The notes: a model not told the origin generated them from the sequence alone. Shown: positions 16,893 through 25,977, counted from the stretch's first letter. The stretch is 64,000 nt of DNA from Cohnella sp. WQ 127256 (GCF_024519285.1 NZ_JAMZCY010000001.1:558001-622000), one strand, 5' to 3'. Numbers and translations: made by a program.

Positions 16893-17801
16893 ATGAGAAA
16901 CGGTAGCATTTTCGATGCAGATTTATTGAATGCTCATTATTCTCCCCGTATTTATGCTTATTATTTTAAGCAATGGGAAGAATTTCAGATGGCTTTCCAT
17001 CAACATGATTCCACTGAGATCATGTACGTTATTCATGGCGAGTGTTTAGTCGAGTGGGATGGGGAAGCGGGCAAGCAAGATAAGGTTAGGCTCACTAAAG
17101 GTGAGTTTATTTTGCTAGATTCCAATGTTCCTCATCGCCTTATCGTTGAGCACACATGTCGAATGCTAAATGTTGAGTTTGGCTTTACCACACATACGGG
17201 TGGGTTTCCATCCATTAAGCAAGTTGCGGATGAAGAGGAGACACTTCGAGCGATGGTTGCTTCCCCAGTCTCTTATTTGAAGCTGCAGGATCCAGACGAG
17301 GTGTATCATTGTTTGAAAGCCTTGGTATTGGAGCTGGACGAACGAGGTAACGACGGTGGCATGTTAGACCGTATGCTTCTATCCCAGCTTTTGATTCGAA
17401 TTAGCAGATTGAGGCGCGAAGCGGAAAAGAACCGATGGCAGCAAGCGGAGCATTATGTGAAGACGAGTATTGAATTTATGTATCAGAATTATGATCGTAA
17501 TATTCTCGTACAGGAAATCGCATCGTTTGTCATCCTGCATCCCGGTTATTTGCAACGAATTTTTAAAGCGCAAACGGGCCAAACATTGATGGAGTATTTA
17601 ACGGCAATTCGTATGGAAAAGGCGAAAATGCTGCTCCTTCATACGGATATTCAGGTCGCAGATATTTCCGATTACGTGGGTATTGGAAGTAGGCAATACT
17701 TTCATGCCCTCTTTAAGAAGCACTCAAAGTTAACCCCGATTGAATTCCGAAATTCCATGAATACTCATCGTTATTTGGAGTTGAGAAGTGAGGATTTTTG
17801 A
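16893..17801 (+). CDS. AraC-family transcriptional regulator
   Basis: The 302-residue protein has an N-terminal cupin domain (MAFHQHDSTEIMYVIHGEC, with LTKGEFILLDSNVPHRL) and a C-terminal pair of AraC helix-turn-helix motifs (about 195-295, QEIASFVILHPGYLQRIFKA and the VGIGSRQYFHALFKKHS helix). AGGAGG five to six bases before ATG 16893 decides the start. It lies 110 bases before the GH4 glycosidase gene on the same strand. It is therefore the likely sugar-responsive activator of that gene. Confidence 0.9.
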   Translation: MRNGSIFDADLLNAHYSPRIYAYYFKQWEEFQMAFHQHDSTEIMYVIHGECLVEWDGEAGKQDKVRLTKGEFILLDSNVPHRLIVEHTCRMLNVEFGFTTHTGGFPSIKQVADEEETLRAMVASPVSYLKLQDPDEVYHCLKALVLELDERGNDGGMLDRMLLSQLLIRISRLRREAEKNRWQQAEHYVKTSIEFMYQNYDRNILVQEIASFVILHPGYLQRIFKAQTGQTLMEYLTAIRMEKAKMLLLHTDIQVADISDYVGIGSRQYFHALFKKHSKLTPIEFRNSMNTHRYLELRSEDF

Positions 17802-17829
17802 CAGATGCTCCGTAAGAAGGTCATGATTT

Positions 17830-17843
17830 TGATAACGCTTTCT
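17830..17843. promoter_or_regulatory. cre-like catabolite-control box before GH4 gene
   Basis: Read on the minus strand the sequence is AGAAAGCGTTATCA, matching the CcpA consensus TGWAARCGYTWNCA at 13 of 14 positions. It lies about 70 bases before the glycosidase start, in the gap after the AraC-type gene, and would give glucose repression. Confidence 0.5.
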
Positions 17844-17911
17844 CTATTAAGCTGGTTACAATGAATCAAACGGAATGATTTCATTTGATCATGAGCTGGA
17901 GGGCGAAAGAA

Positions 17912-19435
17912 ATGACTTTTAAGATCGCGTTTATTGGAGCTGGAAGTATCGGATTCACTCGTGGATTGCTTCGCGATTTACTAAGTGTGCCCGAGTTTAA
18001 TGAGATTGAGGTTGCTTTTACAGACATTAATGCACACAACCTTGAGATGGTAACACAGCTATGCCAAAGAGATATTACGGAAAATGGGTTATCTATTCAG
18101 ATTGTAGCCACAACGGATCGGCGTAAAGCACTTGAAGGAGCGAAATATGTTTTCTGTACGATTCGGGTTGGGGGCTTGGAAGCATTTGCGACAGATGTAG
18201 ACATTCCTCTGAAATATGGAGTCGACCAATGTGTAGGAGATACCTTGTCGGCGGGCGGCATTATGTATGGACAACGCGGGATCGCAGAGATGCTAAATAT
18301 ATGTAAGGATATTCGCGAGGTAGCTGCACATAATGTGTTGCTCTTGAACTATGCGAATCCAATGGCAATGCTTACATGGGCGTGCAATGAGTATGGCGGA
18401 GTTCGTACGATTGGACTTTGTCACGGCGTACAGGGTGGGCACTGGCAGATTGCTGAAGTTTTCGGTTTAGAGAAGAAGGAAGTCGACATCATCTGTGCGG
18501 GTATCAATCACCAAACCTGGTACATTCAAATTCGTCACAATGGTGAGGATCTAACGGGCAAGCTACTCGAAGCGTTCGAGAAGCATCCGGATTTCAGCCG
18601 TACGGAGAAGGTTCGTATCGATATGCTTCGTAGGTTCGGATACTATAGCACGGAATCGAATGGGCACCTAAGTGAGTATGTGCCATGGTATCGCAAGCGC
18701 CCGGAAGAGATCGAGCAGTGGATTGATCTTAGTTATTGGATCAACGGTGAGACAGGTGGTTATTTACGGGTATGCACCGAAGGTCGTAACTGGTTCGAGA
18801 CGGATTTCCCGAACTGGATGAAAGAGCCTCCAATGAAATATATCGCTGAAGAGCGTGGAGAAGAGCATGGCTCTTATATCATAGAAGGATTGGAAACGGG
18901 ACGGGTATATCGCGGACACTTCAATGTGAGGAATAACGACGTTATTGCGAATCTACCTGAGGATGCAATTATCGAGGCACCGGGTTATGTGGACCGCAAC
19001 GGAATCTCTATGCCACTTGTCGGTAAGCTACCTTTAGGTCCAGCAGCGGTTTGTAATGTTAGCATTTCCGTGCAAAGACTTGCGGTTGAAGCAGCCGTTC
19101 ATGGGGATGACCAGCTTCTTCGCCAAGCCTTCATGATGGATCCACTAGTCGGAGCGGTATGTAATCCGCGAGAAGTATGGCAGATGGTCGATGAAATGCT
19201 TGTTGCGCAGGAAAAGTGGCTTCCTCAGTACGGCTATTCGATTGAAGCAGCTAAGAGTCGTCTTGCGTCTGGAAATCTCATTCCAACGAATGACGGCTAT
19301 CGCGGTGCTGCTCGCTTGAAAGTAAAATCGGTAGAAGAGATGCAGCAGGATCGCGACGCTGCCAACAAAAACGCTGGTGAATCTGACAAAGGCAAGGAAC
19401 GCGCGAGTTCTGGGCATACGCAAGAGTCTGTTTAA
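17912..19435 (+). CDS. GH4-family glycosidase, probable alpha-glucuronidase/galacturonidase
   Basis: The 508-residue protein belongs to the NAD+- and Mn2+-dependent glycoside hydrolase family 4. It has the Rossmann motif GAGSIGFT (9-16), GDTLSAGGI (109-117), LLNYANPMAM (144-153), the metal motif C170-H171-G172-V173 and His200 in CAGINHQTWY. The four-residue motif differs with substrate in GH4. CHEV and CHSV mark alpha-glucosidases and alpha-galactosidases, while CHG- types are uronidases (Thermotoga glucuronidases, LplD-type galacturonidases). This suits the uronate operon 2 kb upstream. GGAGGG eight bases before ATG 17912 decides the start. The last 30 residues are charged, Gly/Ser-rich and probably disordered. 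Confidence 0.88.
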   Translation: MTFKIAFIGAGSIGFTRGLLRDLLSVPEFNEIEVAFTDINAHNLEMVTQLCQRDITENGLSIQIVATTDRRKALEGAKYVFCTIRVGGLEAFATDVDIPLKYGVDQCVGDTLSAGGIMYGQRGIAEMLNICKDIREVAAHNVLLLNYANPMAMLTWACNEYGGVRTIGLCHGVQGGHWQIAEVFGLEKKEVDIICAGINHQTWYIQIRHNGEDLTGKLLEAFEKHPDFSRTEKVRIDMLRRFGYYSTESNGHLSEYVPWYRKRPEEIEQWIDLSYWINGETGGYLRVCTEGRNWFETDFPNWMKEPPMKYIAEERGEEHGSYIIEGLETGRVYRGHFNVRNNDVIANLPEDAIIEAPGYVDRNGISMPLVGKLPLGPAAVCNVSISVQRLAVEAAVHGDDQLLRQAFMMDPLVGAVCNPREVWQMVDEMLVAQEKWLPQYGYSIEAAKSRLASGNLIPTNDGYRGAARLKVKSVEEMQQDRDAANKNAGESDKGKERASSGHTQESV

Positions 19436-19510
19436 CTGCTGTGAACTCATAATCCATCCTAATATGACAACACAAAAATCAAATCACTTATATATTGTGT
19501 CATATATTAT

Positions 19511-19539
19511 TTTATGGTATACCATAAAGGTGGTATAAT
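19511..19539 (+). promoter_or_regulatory. promoter with perfect 18-bp palindrome before ccpN
   Basis: TTTATGGTATACCATAAA (19511-19528) is a perfect palindrome, followed by a consensus -10 TATAAT at 19534-19539. The -35 position would fall inside the palindrome (TTTATG, poor match), so a bound protein would block RNA polymerase. The half-site TATGGTATACC differs at two of eleven positions from the CcpN motif TRTGHYATAYW as I recall it. Autoregulation by CcpN is the simplest idea, and it is inference. Confidence 0.55.
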
Positions 19540-19613
19540 CGTTTTGTTTCTTAGTAGGAATTAGTTAGCTTATAATTGTACAAGTTGTTGAGATAGAGTA
19601 ATAAAGGAGTGAG

Positions 19614-20261
19614 ATGGTTATCGAACTCACAGTAAGGCAATTAACGATTATCGAGATTGTCAAAAAACATGCCCCCATCACCGGTGAGCAAATCGCCGAG
19701 TGCTTGGGAATTAGCCGTCCGACCATTAGGTCGGACTTGTCTGTGTTAGTCATGCTTGGCTATATCGATGCCAAGCCTAAAGTCGGCTATTTCCTCGGAA
19801 AGGTTATGACTTCAGAAGGCCAGCAGAGTGAGAAGTTCATGAATCTGAAGGTCAAAGATGTCATGAATCGACCTGTTATTATCGTAGATAGCGCCACGGT
19901 TAACGACGCAGTCATTGCCTTGTACGTAGAGAATACCGGATTTCTAACGGTTACGGATGACCAGGGATCGCTCACAGGGATGGTTTCCCTGAAGGATCTG
20001 CTTAAAGTGACTTTAGGTAATCCGAATGCTGCAGCTATCCCGATCAGTATGGTCATGACTAGAGTCACGCGTCTTGCATACGTTTCTCCCGAAGATTCGG
20101 TGCTGGAGGCTGCCAAAAAAATGCTCGACTTTCAAGTTGGTGGCATGCCGGTCGTGAATGCTCATAGTGACCACAATCGCCTTGAAGTGGTAGGGCGAAT
20201 TACCAAAACCAATATGACGCAAGCATTGGTAGACTTGACCTCGGGGTTTATCACTGAGTAG
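19614..20261 (+). CDS. ccpN: CcpN-type regulator (HTH plus CBS pair)
   Basis: The 215-residue protein has an N-terminal winged helix-turn-helix (about 5-62, ITGEQIAECLGISRPTIRSD) and two CBS domains (about 75-205: VKDVMNRPVIIVDSATVN and VFTRV-like MVMTRVTRLAYVSPEDSV). CcpN of Bacillus subtilis (YqzB) represses gluconeogenic genes gapB and pckA when glucose is present, sensing nucleotides through the CBS pair. The next gene is the PPDK regulatory protein, the same order as ccpN-yqfL in B. subtilis, which makes the assignment firm. AAGGAG lies four bases before the ATG. Confidence 0.92.
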   Translation: MVIELTVRQLTIIEIVKKHAPITGEQIAECLGISRPTIRSDLSVLVMLGYIDAKPKVGYFLGKVMTSEGQQSEKFMNLKVKDVMNRPVIIVDSATVNDAVIALYVENTGFLTVTDDQGSLTGMVSLKDLLKVTLGNPNAAAIPISMVMTRVTRLAYVSPEDSVLEAAKKMLDFQVGGMPVVNAHSDHNRLEVVGRITKTNMTQALVDLTSGFITE

Positions 20262-20272
20262 GGGGAGAATGG

Positions 20273-21082
20273 ATGTCGGAGCAACGACAGAAGGTTATTT
20301 TCGTATGTTCGGACGCCGTCGGTGAAACAGCGGAGGCTGTCGCGAAAGCAACGGCTCGTCAATTCGCGACCGAACAGGTCAAAATTCGTAGGTTTGGCAA
20401 CATCAAGCATGAGGATGAAATTAAGTCGATCATTCAAGAAGCTGTGTTAGTCGGAGGTTTTATCGCGTACACCCTTGTTCAGCCTGAGTTACGTGAAACG
20501 ATGAGAGAAGAGACAATTCGGCTGGGCGTCCGTGCTGTTGATGTCATGGGCCCGATGATGCAAGCCTTTATTGATACGTTCAATGATTCACCGAAATATA
20601 AACCGGGCTTGCTTCATGAGATGGATGAGAATTACTATCGTAAAATAGAAGCAGTTGAATTTGCCGTCAAGTACGATGATGGCAAAGATGCCCGAGGATT
20701 GCTGCAGGCACAAGTGGTGCTCGTCGGAATTTCGCGGACATCGAAGACACCATTAAGCATCTATTTGGCGCATAAGGGAATCAAGACGGCGAACTATCCG
20801 CTCACCATAGAGGTTAAACCGCCGCAAGAGTTATTTACAGCATCTAATCGTCTCGTTGTTGGTTTGACGATGCATCCGGAACGCTTACTTAAAATCCGTA
20901 CTGAGCGCTTGAAAGCTTTGGGGTTACCGAGTCAAGCAAAGTATGCTTCTATGGAGCGAATTGAAAAAGAGCTGCAATTCGCTTTTGAGATTATGGAGCG
21001 GTTAAAGTGTCCCATTATCGACGTATCCGAAAAGGCAATCGAGGAGACTGCCGGACTGATTATGGAGCTTCTCTCAAATTAA
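20273..21082 (+). CDS. pyruvate, phosphate dikinase regulatory protein (kinase/pyrophosphorylase)
   Basis: This bifunctional enzyme of the DUF299/PDRP family inactivates PPDK or PEP synthase by ADP-dependent phosphorylation of a threonine and reactivates it by Pi-dependent removal. The 269-residue protein shows FVCSDAVGETAEAVAKA at the N-terminus, the P-loop-like GISRTSKTPLS about residues 152-162 and the C-terminal DVSEKAIEETAG. It corresponds to YqfL in B. subtilis, which has also been linked to CcpN activity. GGGGGAG precedes the ATG with an 11-base gap after ccpN, so the two form an operon. Confidence 0.92.
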   Translation: MSEQRQKVIFVCSDAVGETAEAVAKATARQFATEQVKIRRFGNIKHEDEIKSIIQEAVLVGGFIAYTLVQPELRETMREETIRLGVRAVDVMGPMMQAFIDTFNDSPKYKPGLLHEMDENYYRKIEAVEFAVKYDDGKDARGLLQAQVVLVGISRTSKTPLSIYLAHKGIKTANYPLTIEVKPPQELFTASNRLVVGLTMHPERLLKIRTERLKALGLPSQAKYASMERIEKELQFAFEIMERLKCPIIDVSEKAIEETAGLIMELLSN

Positions 21083-21086
21083 TGAT

Positions 21087-21124
21087 AATTGAAAGACCTT
21101 CCGATTTCGGAAGGTCTTTCAATT
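21087..21124. terminator. strong stem-loop terminator
   Basis: A perfect 16-bp stem (AATTGAAAGACCTTCC with its complement) closes a 6-base loop just after the PPDK regulator gene. The T-rich 3' arm and following ATTATTTTA support termination. Confidence 0.8.
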
Positions 21125-21191
21125 ATTTTACCTAAATGTTTAGCTCCCGATTGTGATAATATTCAACACGAACCTGCAACATTCACCGCAT

Positions 21192-21205
21192 TTAAAGCGC
21201 TATCA
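21192..21205 (+). promoter_or_regulatory. cre-like box before sugar ABC operon
   Basis: TTAAAGCGCTATCA matches the CcpA consensus TGWAARCGYTWNCA at 13 of 14 positions and lies 66 bases before the binding-protein start. It implies glucose repression of the transporter operon. Confidence 0.55.
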
Positions 21206-21270
21206 TTTGAATGTATGATGATAAAGAACTACAAAGCAATCGCAATTTATTAGAAAAGGGGAATGAAGAA

Positions 21271-22593
21271 ATGGTCAAGCGCAGTTTTCTTGGAGCTACT
21301 GTTTTGGTTCTAGCATCTAGCATTTTCTTATCCGCATGTGGAAGCAATAATGAGGGGAGCGGAGGTAACGCTAGCGAAAAAGCGGCGGGTACTAACGCGC
21401 CATCTGCAAACAAGCAGGTCACACTCACTGTTTTTTCACATAAAGCAGGCTCGGAAGCTGGCGCTCTGCCGGATTTAATTAAAAAATTCGAAACCGAAAA
21501 TCCAGATATCAAAATCGATTATGAAGCGACTTCCACTGGAAGTGGATACCATGATGCTCTCAAAGCGAAGTTCGCTGGCGGCGAAGGCCCTGATGTGTAT
21601 ATGAATGGTAATTCCGAGATTGAAAAGGTTTTTGCTAAATCTGGGGACATTGCAAATATGTCGGATCGTCCTTGGGCAAGTGAGCTAGGGGATGCTGTAA
21701 AAGCGCTGGCGCAATCAACATCAGAAGACAAAAAGGTTTATGGAGCTCCAATTGAGTTGAGCGGCTTGGGTATGTTCTTTAATACAGATGTTCTAGAAAA
21801 GAATGGTTTGCAAATTCCGAAAAACTGGGAAGAATTTTTGGCAGCTTGTGAGAAATTGAAACAAGCAGGAGTTACACCCATTGTGATGGGCAACAAAACC
21901 GGTTGGTCAGCTGCGGTTTTCGCAGATTTGACGGTATTCCAAAACAATACGGATACGACAGCTGCGCAAGTAGAATCAGGCGAATTAACGATGGATGCTT
22001 GGTACGGCCCAGCTCTGAAGAAGATTCAGCAATTATCTCAAAGTGGATATATTAACGGTGAACAATCCTTAGGTATGGAGTTCAGTGATGCGGCGATTTC
22101 AGAATATTTGAAGGGGAACAGCGCGTTTATGATCGGCGGAACGTGGATGATTTCCCAATTGTCTCAAGCGAATAAAGACTTTAAATTCGTGTTTGGTGCG
22201 GCTCCTGTAAATGACAGTGGTAACGCTAAGGTTAATATCATTTATGGAACTGGCTGGTGGGTAAATGCTAAATCCAAGCAGCTTGATGCAGCGAATACAT
22301 TCGTGGATTGGTTCATGAAGGATGAGAACCTGTCGCAATATGTCAAAAGTCAGAGCGCATTCTCGCCTCTAGTGAACGGAACGAGTACGGATGATCAGCA
22401 TGCGGCTCCGTTTGCTGCAGCGCTGAAAAATGGTGACGTTATTCAACCGTATATTCCATCCGGTAAATATAACATTGATTTCTGGACTCCAGAAACAAAA
22501 ATGATTCCGCTACTGATTGCCAATAAGAATGCTAATCCTGAGGACATTACGAAAGAAATGCAAGTAGCACGCGATAAAGCAGTAAATAAATAA
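21271..22593 (+). CDS. sugar ABC transporter substrate-binding lipoprotein
   Basis: This is a 440-residue extracellular solute-binding protein of family 1 (MsmE/CUT1 type). A lipoprotein signal (residues 1-23) ends in the lipobox LSAC with lipidated Cys at about 24, followed by a Ser/Gly/Asn-rich tether. The mature part has the family pattern EGPDVYMNGNSEIEKV, YGAPIELSGLGMFFNTDVLEKNG and a SFMIGGTWMIS-like segment (NSAFMIGGTWMISQL). ATG 21271 is chosen because AAGGGG precedes it and it starts the basic signal-peptide end. Two permease genes and a YesN/YesM pair follow. No ATPase is encoded, so a shared MsmX-type ATPase must energise it. The sugar is unknown. Confidence 0.92.
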   Translation: MVKRSFLGATVLVLASSIFLSACGSNNEGSGGNASEKAAGTNAPSANKQVTLTVFSHKAGSEAGALPDLIKKFETENPDIKIDYEATSTGSGYHDALKAKFAGGEGPDVYMNGNSEIEKVFAKSGDIANMSDRPWASELGDAVKALAQSTSEDKKVYGAPIELSGLGMFFNTDVLEKNGLQIPKNWEEFLAACEKLKQAGVTPIVMGNKTGWSAAVFADLTVFQNNTDTTAAQVESGELTMDAWYGPALKKIQQLSQSGYINGEQSLGMEFSDAAISEYLKGNSAFMIGGTWMISQLSQANKDFKFVFGAAPVNDSGNAKVNIIYGTGWWVNAKSKQLDAANTFVDWFMKDENLSQYVKSQSAFSPLVNGTSTDDQHAAPFAAALKNGDVIQPYIPSGKYNIDFWTPETKMIPLLIANKNANPEDITKEMQVARDKAVNK

Positions 22594-22611
22594 GCTATGA
22601 ATTTCAAGGGG

Positions 22612-22635
22612 TGGCTGTTCCTCAGTGAACAGCCA
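22612..22635 (+). other. intercistronic stem-loop between binding protein and permease
   Basis: TGGCTGTTC pairs perfectly with GAACAGCCA across a 6-base loop, without a following T-run. Such hairpins after a binding-protein gene usually stabilise its mRNA and lower downstream expression, so the binding protein is made in excess. Confidence 0.65.
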
Positions 22636-22673
22636 TATCTCCCATGGGATTGCTTTTCTTTAGGAGGACAACG

Positions 22674-23615
22674 ATGGCTACATCATCCGTACAAGTGAAA
22701 AACCGGAAGCAGCATGCAATCAAATTTAAGAAAGGGACCTTGACGTATGATAACTTTTACATTTACTTATTAATGGTCCTGCCGGTGCTGATTCTTTATA
22801 TGGTATTTAAGATTATCCCTTCATTATCTAGCTTCTATTTTAGTCTGACTGATTTTAACGGCATTACGACGAATTTTACTTTTTTAGGGATGAAAAATTA
22901 CGTCAATCTATTTCAAGAGAGACATTTTATTGAGGCAATGAGCAATACGATCTATTTCTCGATTCTGGTTACTGTGCTTCAGAATACATTAGGCCTGTTA
23001 GCTGCGATTGGTTTGAACCAAGCATTGAAATCCAAAAATATATTGCGTACGGTATTGTTTTCACCCGCATTAATTAATGCGATTGTCGTTGCTTATATTT
23101 GGTCGTATATTTTCGACTTTAATGGCCCTCTGAACACGGTTCTGAAGAAGCTTGGGTTTATTGATGAAATGAAAACATGGCTCGGAGATGAAAGCTTTGC
23201 ACTATACGGAGTCGTAATTGCTCATGTATGGCGATTCATTGGATACACAGCTGTTATTTATTTAGCTAATCTGCAAAGTATTCCTCATGAAGTAATCGAG
23301 GCTTCAGAAATAGATGGGGCAAACAGTTGGAAAAGGTTTTGGAGAATCATCTTTCCGCTTCTAGCACCCTCAACAACAATTAATGTGTTGTTAGCATTCA
23401 GTGGTACTATGCAAGTGTTCGATATTATTTATGGACTGACCAATGGGGGACCTGGCTATTCGACGGAAATGATGGCGACCTATATTGTCCGAGAAATTAC
23501 AAATAATCAAGTGGGCTATGCCGCTGCTATGGGGATCATCTTATTTTTCTTTACGCTATTGTTCAATGGAATTGTTTATACGTTTTTGCGGAAAAGAGAG
23601 GCTAACTACGAATGA
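22674..23615 (+). CDS. sugar ABC transporter permease (MalF-like)
   Basis: The 313-residue CUT1 permease has six membrane segments, the first near residues 30-55. The EAA loop EVIEASEIDGANSWKRFWRI that docks the ATPase lies about residues 205-225. It pairs with the MalG-like permease encoded next, whose start overlaps its last codon. AGGAGGA five bases before ATG 22674 decides the start; an upstream in-frame start would enclose that site. The basic N-terminus (KNRKQHAIKFKKG) is cytoplasmic. Confidence 0.92.
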   Translation: MATSSVQVKNRKQHAIKFKKGTLTYDNFYIYLLMVLPVLILYMVFKIIPSLSSFYFSLTDFNGITTNFTFLGMKNYVNLFQERHFIEAMSNTIYFSILVTVLQNTLGLLAAIGLNQALKSKNILRTVLFSPALINAIVVAYIWSYIFDFNGPLNTVLKKLGFIDEMKTWLGDESFALYGVVIAHVWRFIGYTAVIYLANLQSIPHEVIEASEIDGANSWKRFWRIIFPLLAPSTTINVLLAFSGTMQVFDIIYGLTNGGPGYSTEMMATYIVREITNNQVGYAAAMGIILFFFTLLFNGIVYTFLRKREANYE

Positions 23616-24442
23616 AAACGTCGACTTACTCGAAAATAGGAATCGAAATTGTGATGATCGCTTGTACAGCCATTATCTTCTACCCAATCATCATGATTCT
23701 AATGATCTCAGTGAAGACCAATTCGGAAGCGTCTTCTTCACCGTTAAGCTTTCCTAGTGAATTTGTTTTCCAAAATTACGTCGATGCGTTCCAAAAAATG
23801 AACTACATGAACGTGTTTACCAATTCCGTTACCTTGACGGCAATCTCGACTATTGCTGGTGTTCTACTATATGCACTTGCTGCATATGGAATCGCGCGCG
23901 CGAAAAGGTGGAAATGGTTGTTTCGGAGCTTTTACCTGCTGTTTATTATTGGACAGGTTCTTCCCTCCCAAACCTCGCTTCCACCACTTATTTTCATTAT
24001 GAGAGAATTGCATTTGATGAATTCCATTCCTGGCGTGTCCTTAATTATTATAGGGGGCGGGACCAGCTTGGCAATATTGTTGCTTTGTGGTTTTATTAAT
24101 ACCGTCCCGATGGCACTGGAGGAATCTGCGAAAATCGATGGAGCAGGCCCTTTACAAATTTTTTCTAAAATTACGCTTAGGTTAATGGTACCGCCAATCA
24201 TGACTCTCGTTATTCTGAATGTGGTCGCTGTCTGGAATGACTTTATGACACCGCTTCTCTTCTTACCGGGAAAAAGCGCCAGAACGATACCTTTAGAGGT
24301 GTTTTATTTCAAAGGCGAGTATATCACAAGTTGGAATTTGTTATTTGCTGCACTTATATTGTCGATGATTCCGTTGCTAGTGGTTTTCTTCTTTCTGCAA
24401 CGTTATATTATTTCGGGACTTATGTCCGGTGCGGTAAAATAG
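23612..24442 (+). CDS. sugar ABC transporter permease (MalG-like)
   Basis: The 276-residue CUT1 permease has six membrane segments, and the EAA loop EESAKIDGAGPLQIFSKITL (about 170-190) contacts the ATPase. The C-terminus FLQRYIISGLMSGAVK is typical of MalG-type subunits. It overlaps the MalF-like gene by four bases (ATGA), so the two subunits are made in equal amounts. The downstream response regulator starts 56 bases later in the same direction with no terminator between them. Confidence 0.92.
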   Translation: MKTSTYSKIGIEIVMIACTAIIFYPIIMILMISVKTNSEASSSPLSFPSEFVFQNYVDAFQKMNYMNVFTNSVTLTAISTIAGVLLYALAAYGIARAKRWKWLFRSFYLLFIIGQVLPSQTSLPPLIFIMRELHLMNSIPGVSLIIIGGGTSLAILLLCGFINTVPMALEESAKIDGAGPLQIFSKITLRLMVPPIMTLVILNVVAVWNDFMTPLLFLPGKSARTIPLEVFYFKGEYITSWNLLFAALILSMIPLLVVFFFLQRYIISGLMSGAVK

Positions 24443-24498
24443 ATGAAAATTTGTCCTTTGTCGAAAGATAGTGGAAATATGAGAATGGGGAATTCTTA

Positions 24499-25977
24499 AT
24501 GACAATCCAAATAGCAATTATCGATGATGAATATTTAGTTAGAAAAAGTGTTCAAATGAAAATATCAAATCCGAACTACCAAGTAGCATTTGAGTCCGAT
24601 CACGGACAGGAGCTGTTGAACTACTTGGAATGCCATGGACCGTATGCAATTGATCTCGTTTTCGTCGATATTGTAATGCCGCTTATGAATGGCTTGGAAT
24701 TGGTGAGAGCTTTGAAACGCTTATATCCTGATTTGCTCATTATAATGTTAAGTGCGCATAATGATTTTGAGTATTTGCAGCAGGCCATATTGTTAGAAGT
24801 GGATCATTATTTATTAAAGCCCATTGACGCGAAAATGTTGAATGAAACGTTACAGCAGTTTGTGGAGAAGCTGACATTGAGGGATCGCAAGTGGAAGAAA
24901 CAGTGTCTAGATGAGATGGCGGTTATTCTATCGAGCAACGGGAATACGAATCTGAACGAGGCTGCAGCCCATACATTTAAGAGCTGTTTTTCTGAGGGGT
25001 ATTGTCTCAAAATGGCATTGATCGGCAACTGGAACAGTGAGAGCTCGTGGTTCGATAGGAGGATACATTACGAATGGGGTCTTATTTTTCCAGGCATGCC
25101 TAATTTATATGTTTGGTTTGAGAGATTGGAAGAGCAATTCACCTGCTCTGAACTCGGTAATATTGTCCATGAAGAAACAATTACGGTATATTCCTGTGCA
25201 AGGATTGATCACCATGAACAGTTATGGACCGAAGTTAAGACAGGGCTTTCGTGGCTGAAATCTCATCTGATGCTAGGGTGTCATGTTACTAGTCTTGATG
25301 TGGAAATTGAGCAAACAGCTGCGATAGCCGTTAAGAAGTTCAAAGAAAAAACACGTGAATTGCTGCCTGTCATTATGAAGTATGTGGCGGTTAAAAACGA
25401 TAAAAAAAGTTTGGAACTGATATCGGAGCTGTTTACTTTCCAGGCTGTTCCTCAACAGGTCATCAATGACTCGTGGAACAGTCTCTTGACCGAAATAAGG
25501 AAGGGTCATCCTATTATCAATGAGTTATTTGATGAAAGCGTGTTGTATTCCTGCGACAATACGGTTCGCTATTGTCGCGAGATGCTAGAGTTCTTGCAAA
25601 AATCTTGCTTCGAGCCAAATGAACGTAGTGTTAGTAGCGGTAAAGAAATCGTCAAGCAAGCAATGGACTACATTGTGCAAAACTACATGAACACGATCAC
25701 TCTAAGTGGCATTGCTGAGCATTTCTTTATCAATCGCAGCCATCTTTCGCGCACATTTAAACAGGTGTATGGTAAAACGTTTCAAGAGATAATAACTGAG
25801 ATTCGTGTGAAGAAAGCCTGTGAATTGATCCGGATCGGTAATAAGTCGGTTGGCGAGGTTTCGGCTATGGTGGGATATGAGGACAATCGATATTTCAGCC
25901 AAGTTTTTTACAAAAGCATAGGCATGACACCAAGCTCTTACAAACAAAGATACATAGAAAAGATTGAAGCGAAATGA
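24499..25977 (+). CDS. YesN-type response regulator with AraC DNA-binding domain
   Basis: The 492-residue protein has a receiver domain at the N-terminus (acidic DD at 9-10, phosphorylatable Asp57 in VFVDIVMP, Lys107 in LLKP). A middle region of about 250 residues shows no clear motif, and a C-terminal AraC helix-turn-helix pair follows (about 388-485, LSGIAEHFFINRSHLSRTFK and MVGYEDNRYFSQVFYKSIG). It is paired with the YesM-type kinase, whose gene overlaps it by four bases. It probably activates the ABC transporter operon, and perhaps the downstream surface-protein genes, when the cognate saccharide is present. Such pairs beside CUT1 transporters are very common in Paenibacillus. Confidence 0.92.
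   Translation: MTIQIAIIDDEYLVRKSVQMKISNPNYQVAFESDHGQELLNYLECHGPYAIDLVFVDIVMPLMNGLELVRALKRLYPDLLIIMLSAHNDFEYLQQAILLEVDHYLLKPIDAKMLNETLQQFVEKLTLRDRKWKKQCLDEMAVILSSNGNTNLNEAAAHTFKSCFSEGYCLKMALIGNWNSESSWFDRRIHYEWGLIFPGMPNLYVWFERLEEQFTCSELGNIVHEETITVYSCARIDHHEQLWTEVKTGLSWLKSHLMLGCHVTSLDVEIEQTAAIAVKKFKEKTRELLPVIMKYVAVKNDKKSLELISELFTFQAVPQQVINDSWNSLLTEIRKGHPIINELFDESVLYSCDNTVRYCREMLEFLQKSCFEPNERSVSSGKEIVKQAMDYIVQNYMNTITLSGIAEHFFINRSHLSRTFKQVYGKTFQEIITEIRVKKACELIRIGNKSVGEVSAMVGYEDNRYFSQVFYKSIGMTPSSYKQRYIEKIEAK

Noticed and set aside
21153..21170. TTGTGATAATATTCAACA as a second Rex site before the sugar ABC operon
   Set aside because: The right arm matches poorly (TCAACA against TCACAA) and there is no fermentation gene behind it; a chance match is likelier.
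24807..25028. Minus-strand and alternate-frame short frames across the ABC/two-component region
   Set aside because: They are shadows inside well-supported genes with full domain structure on the plus strand.
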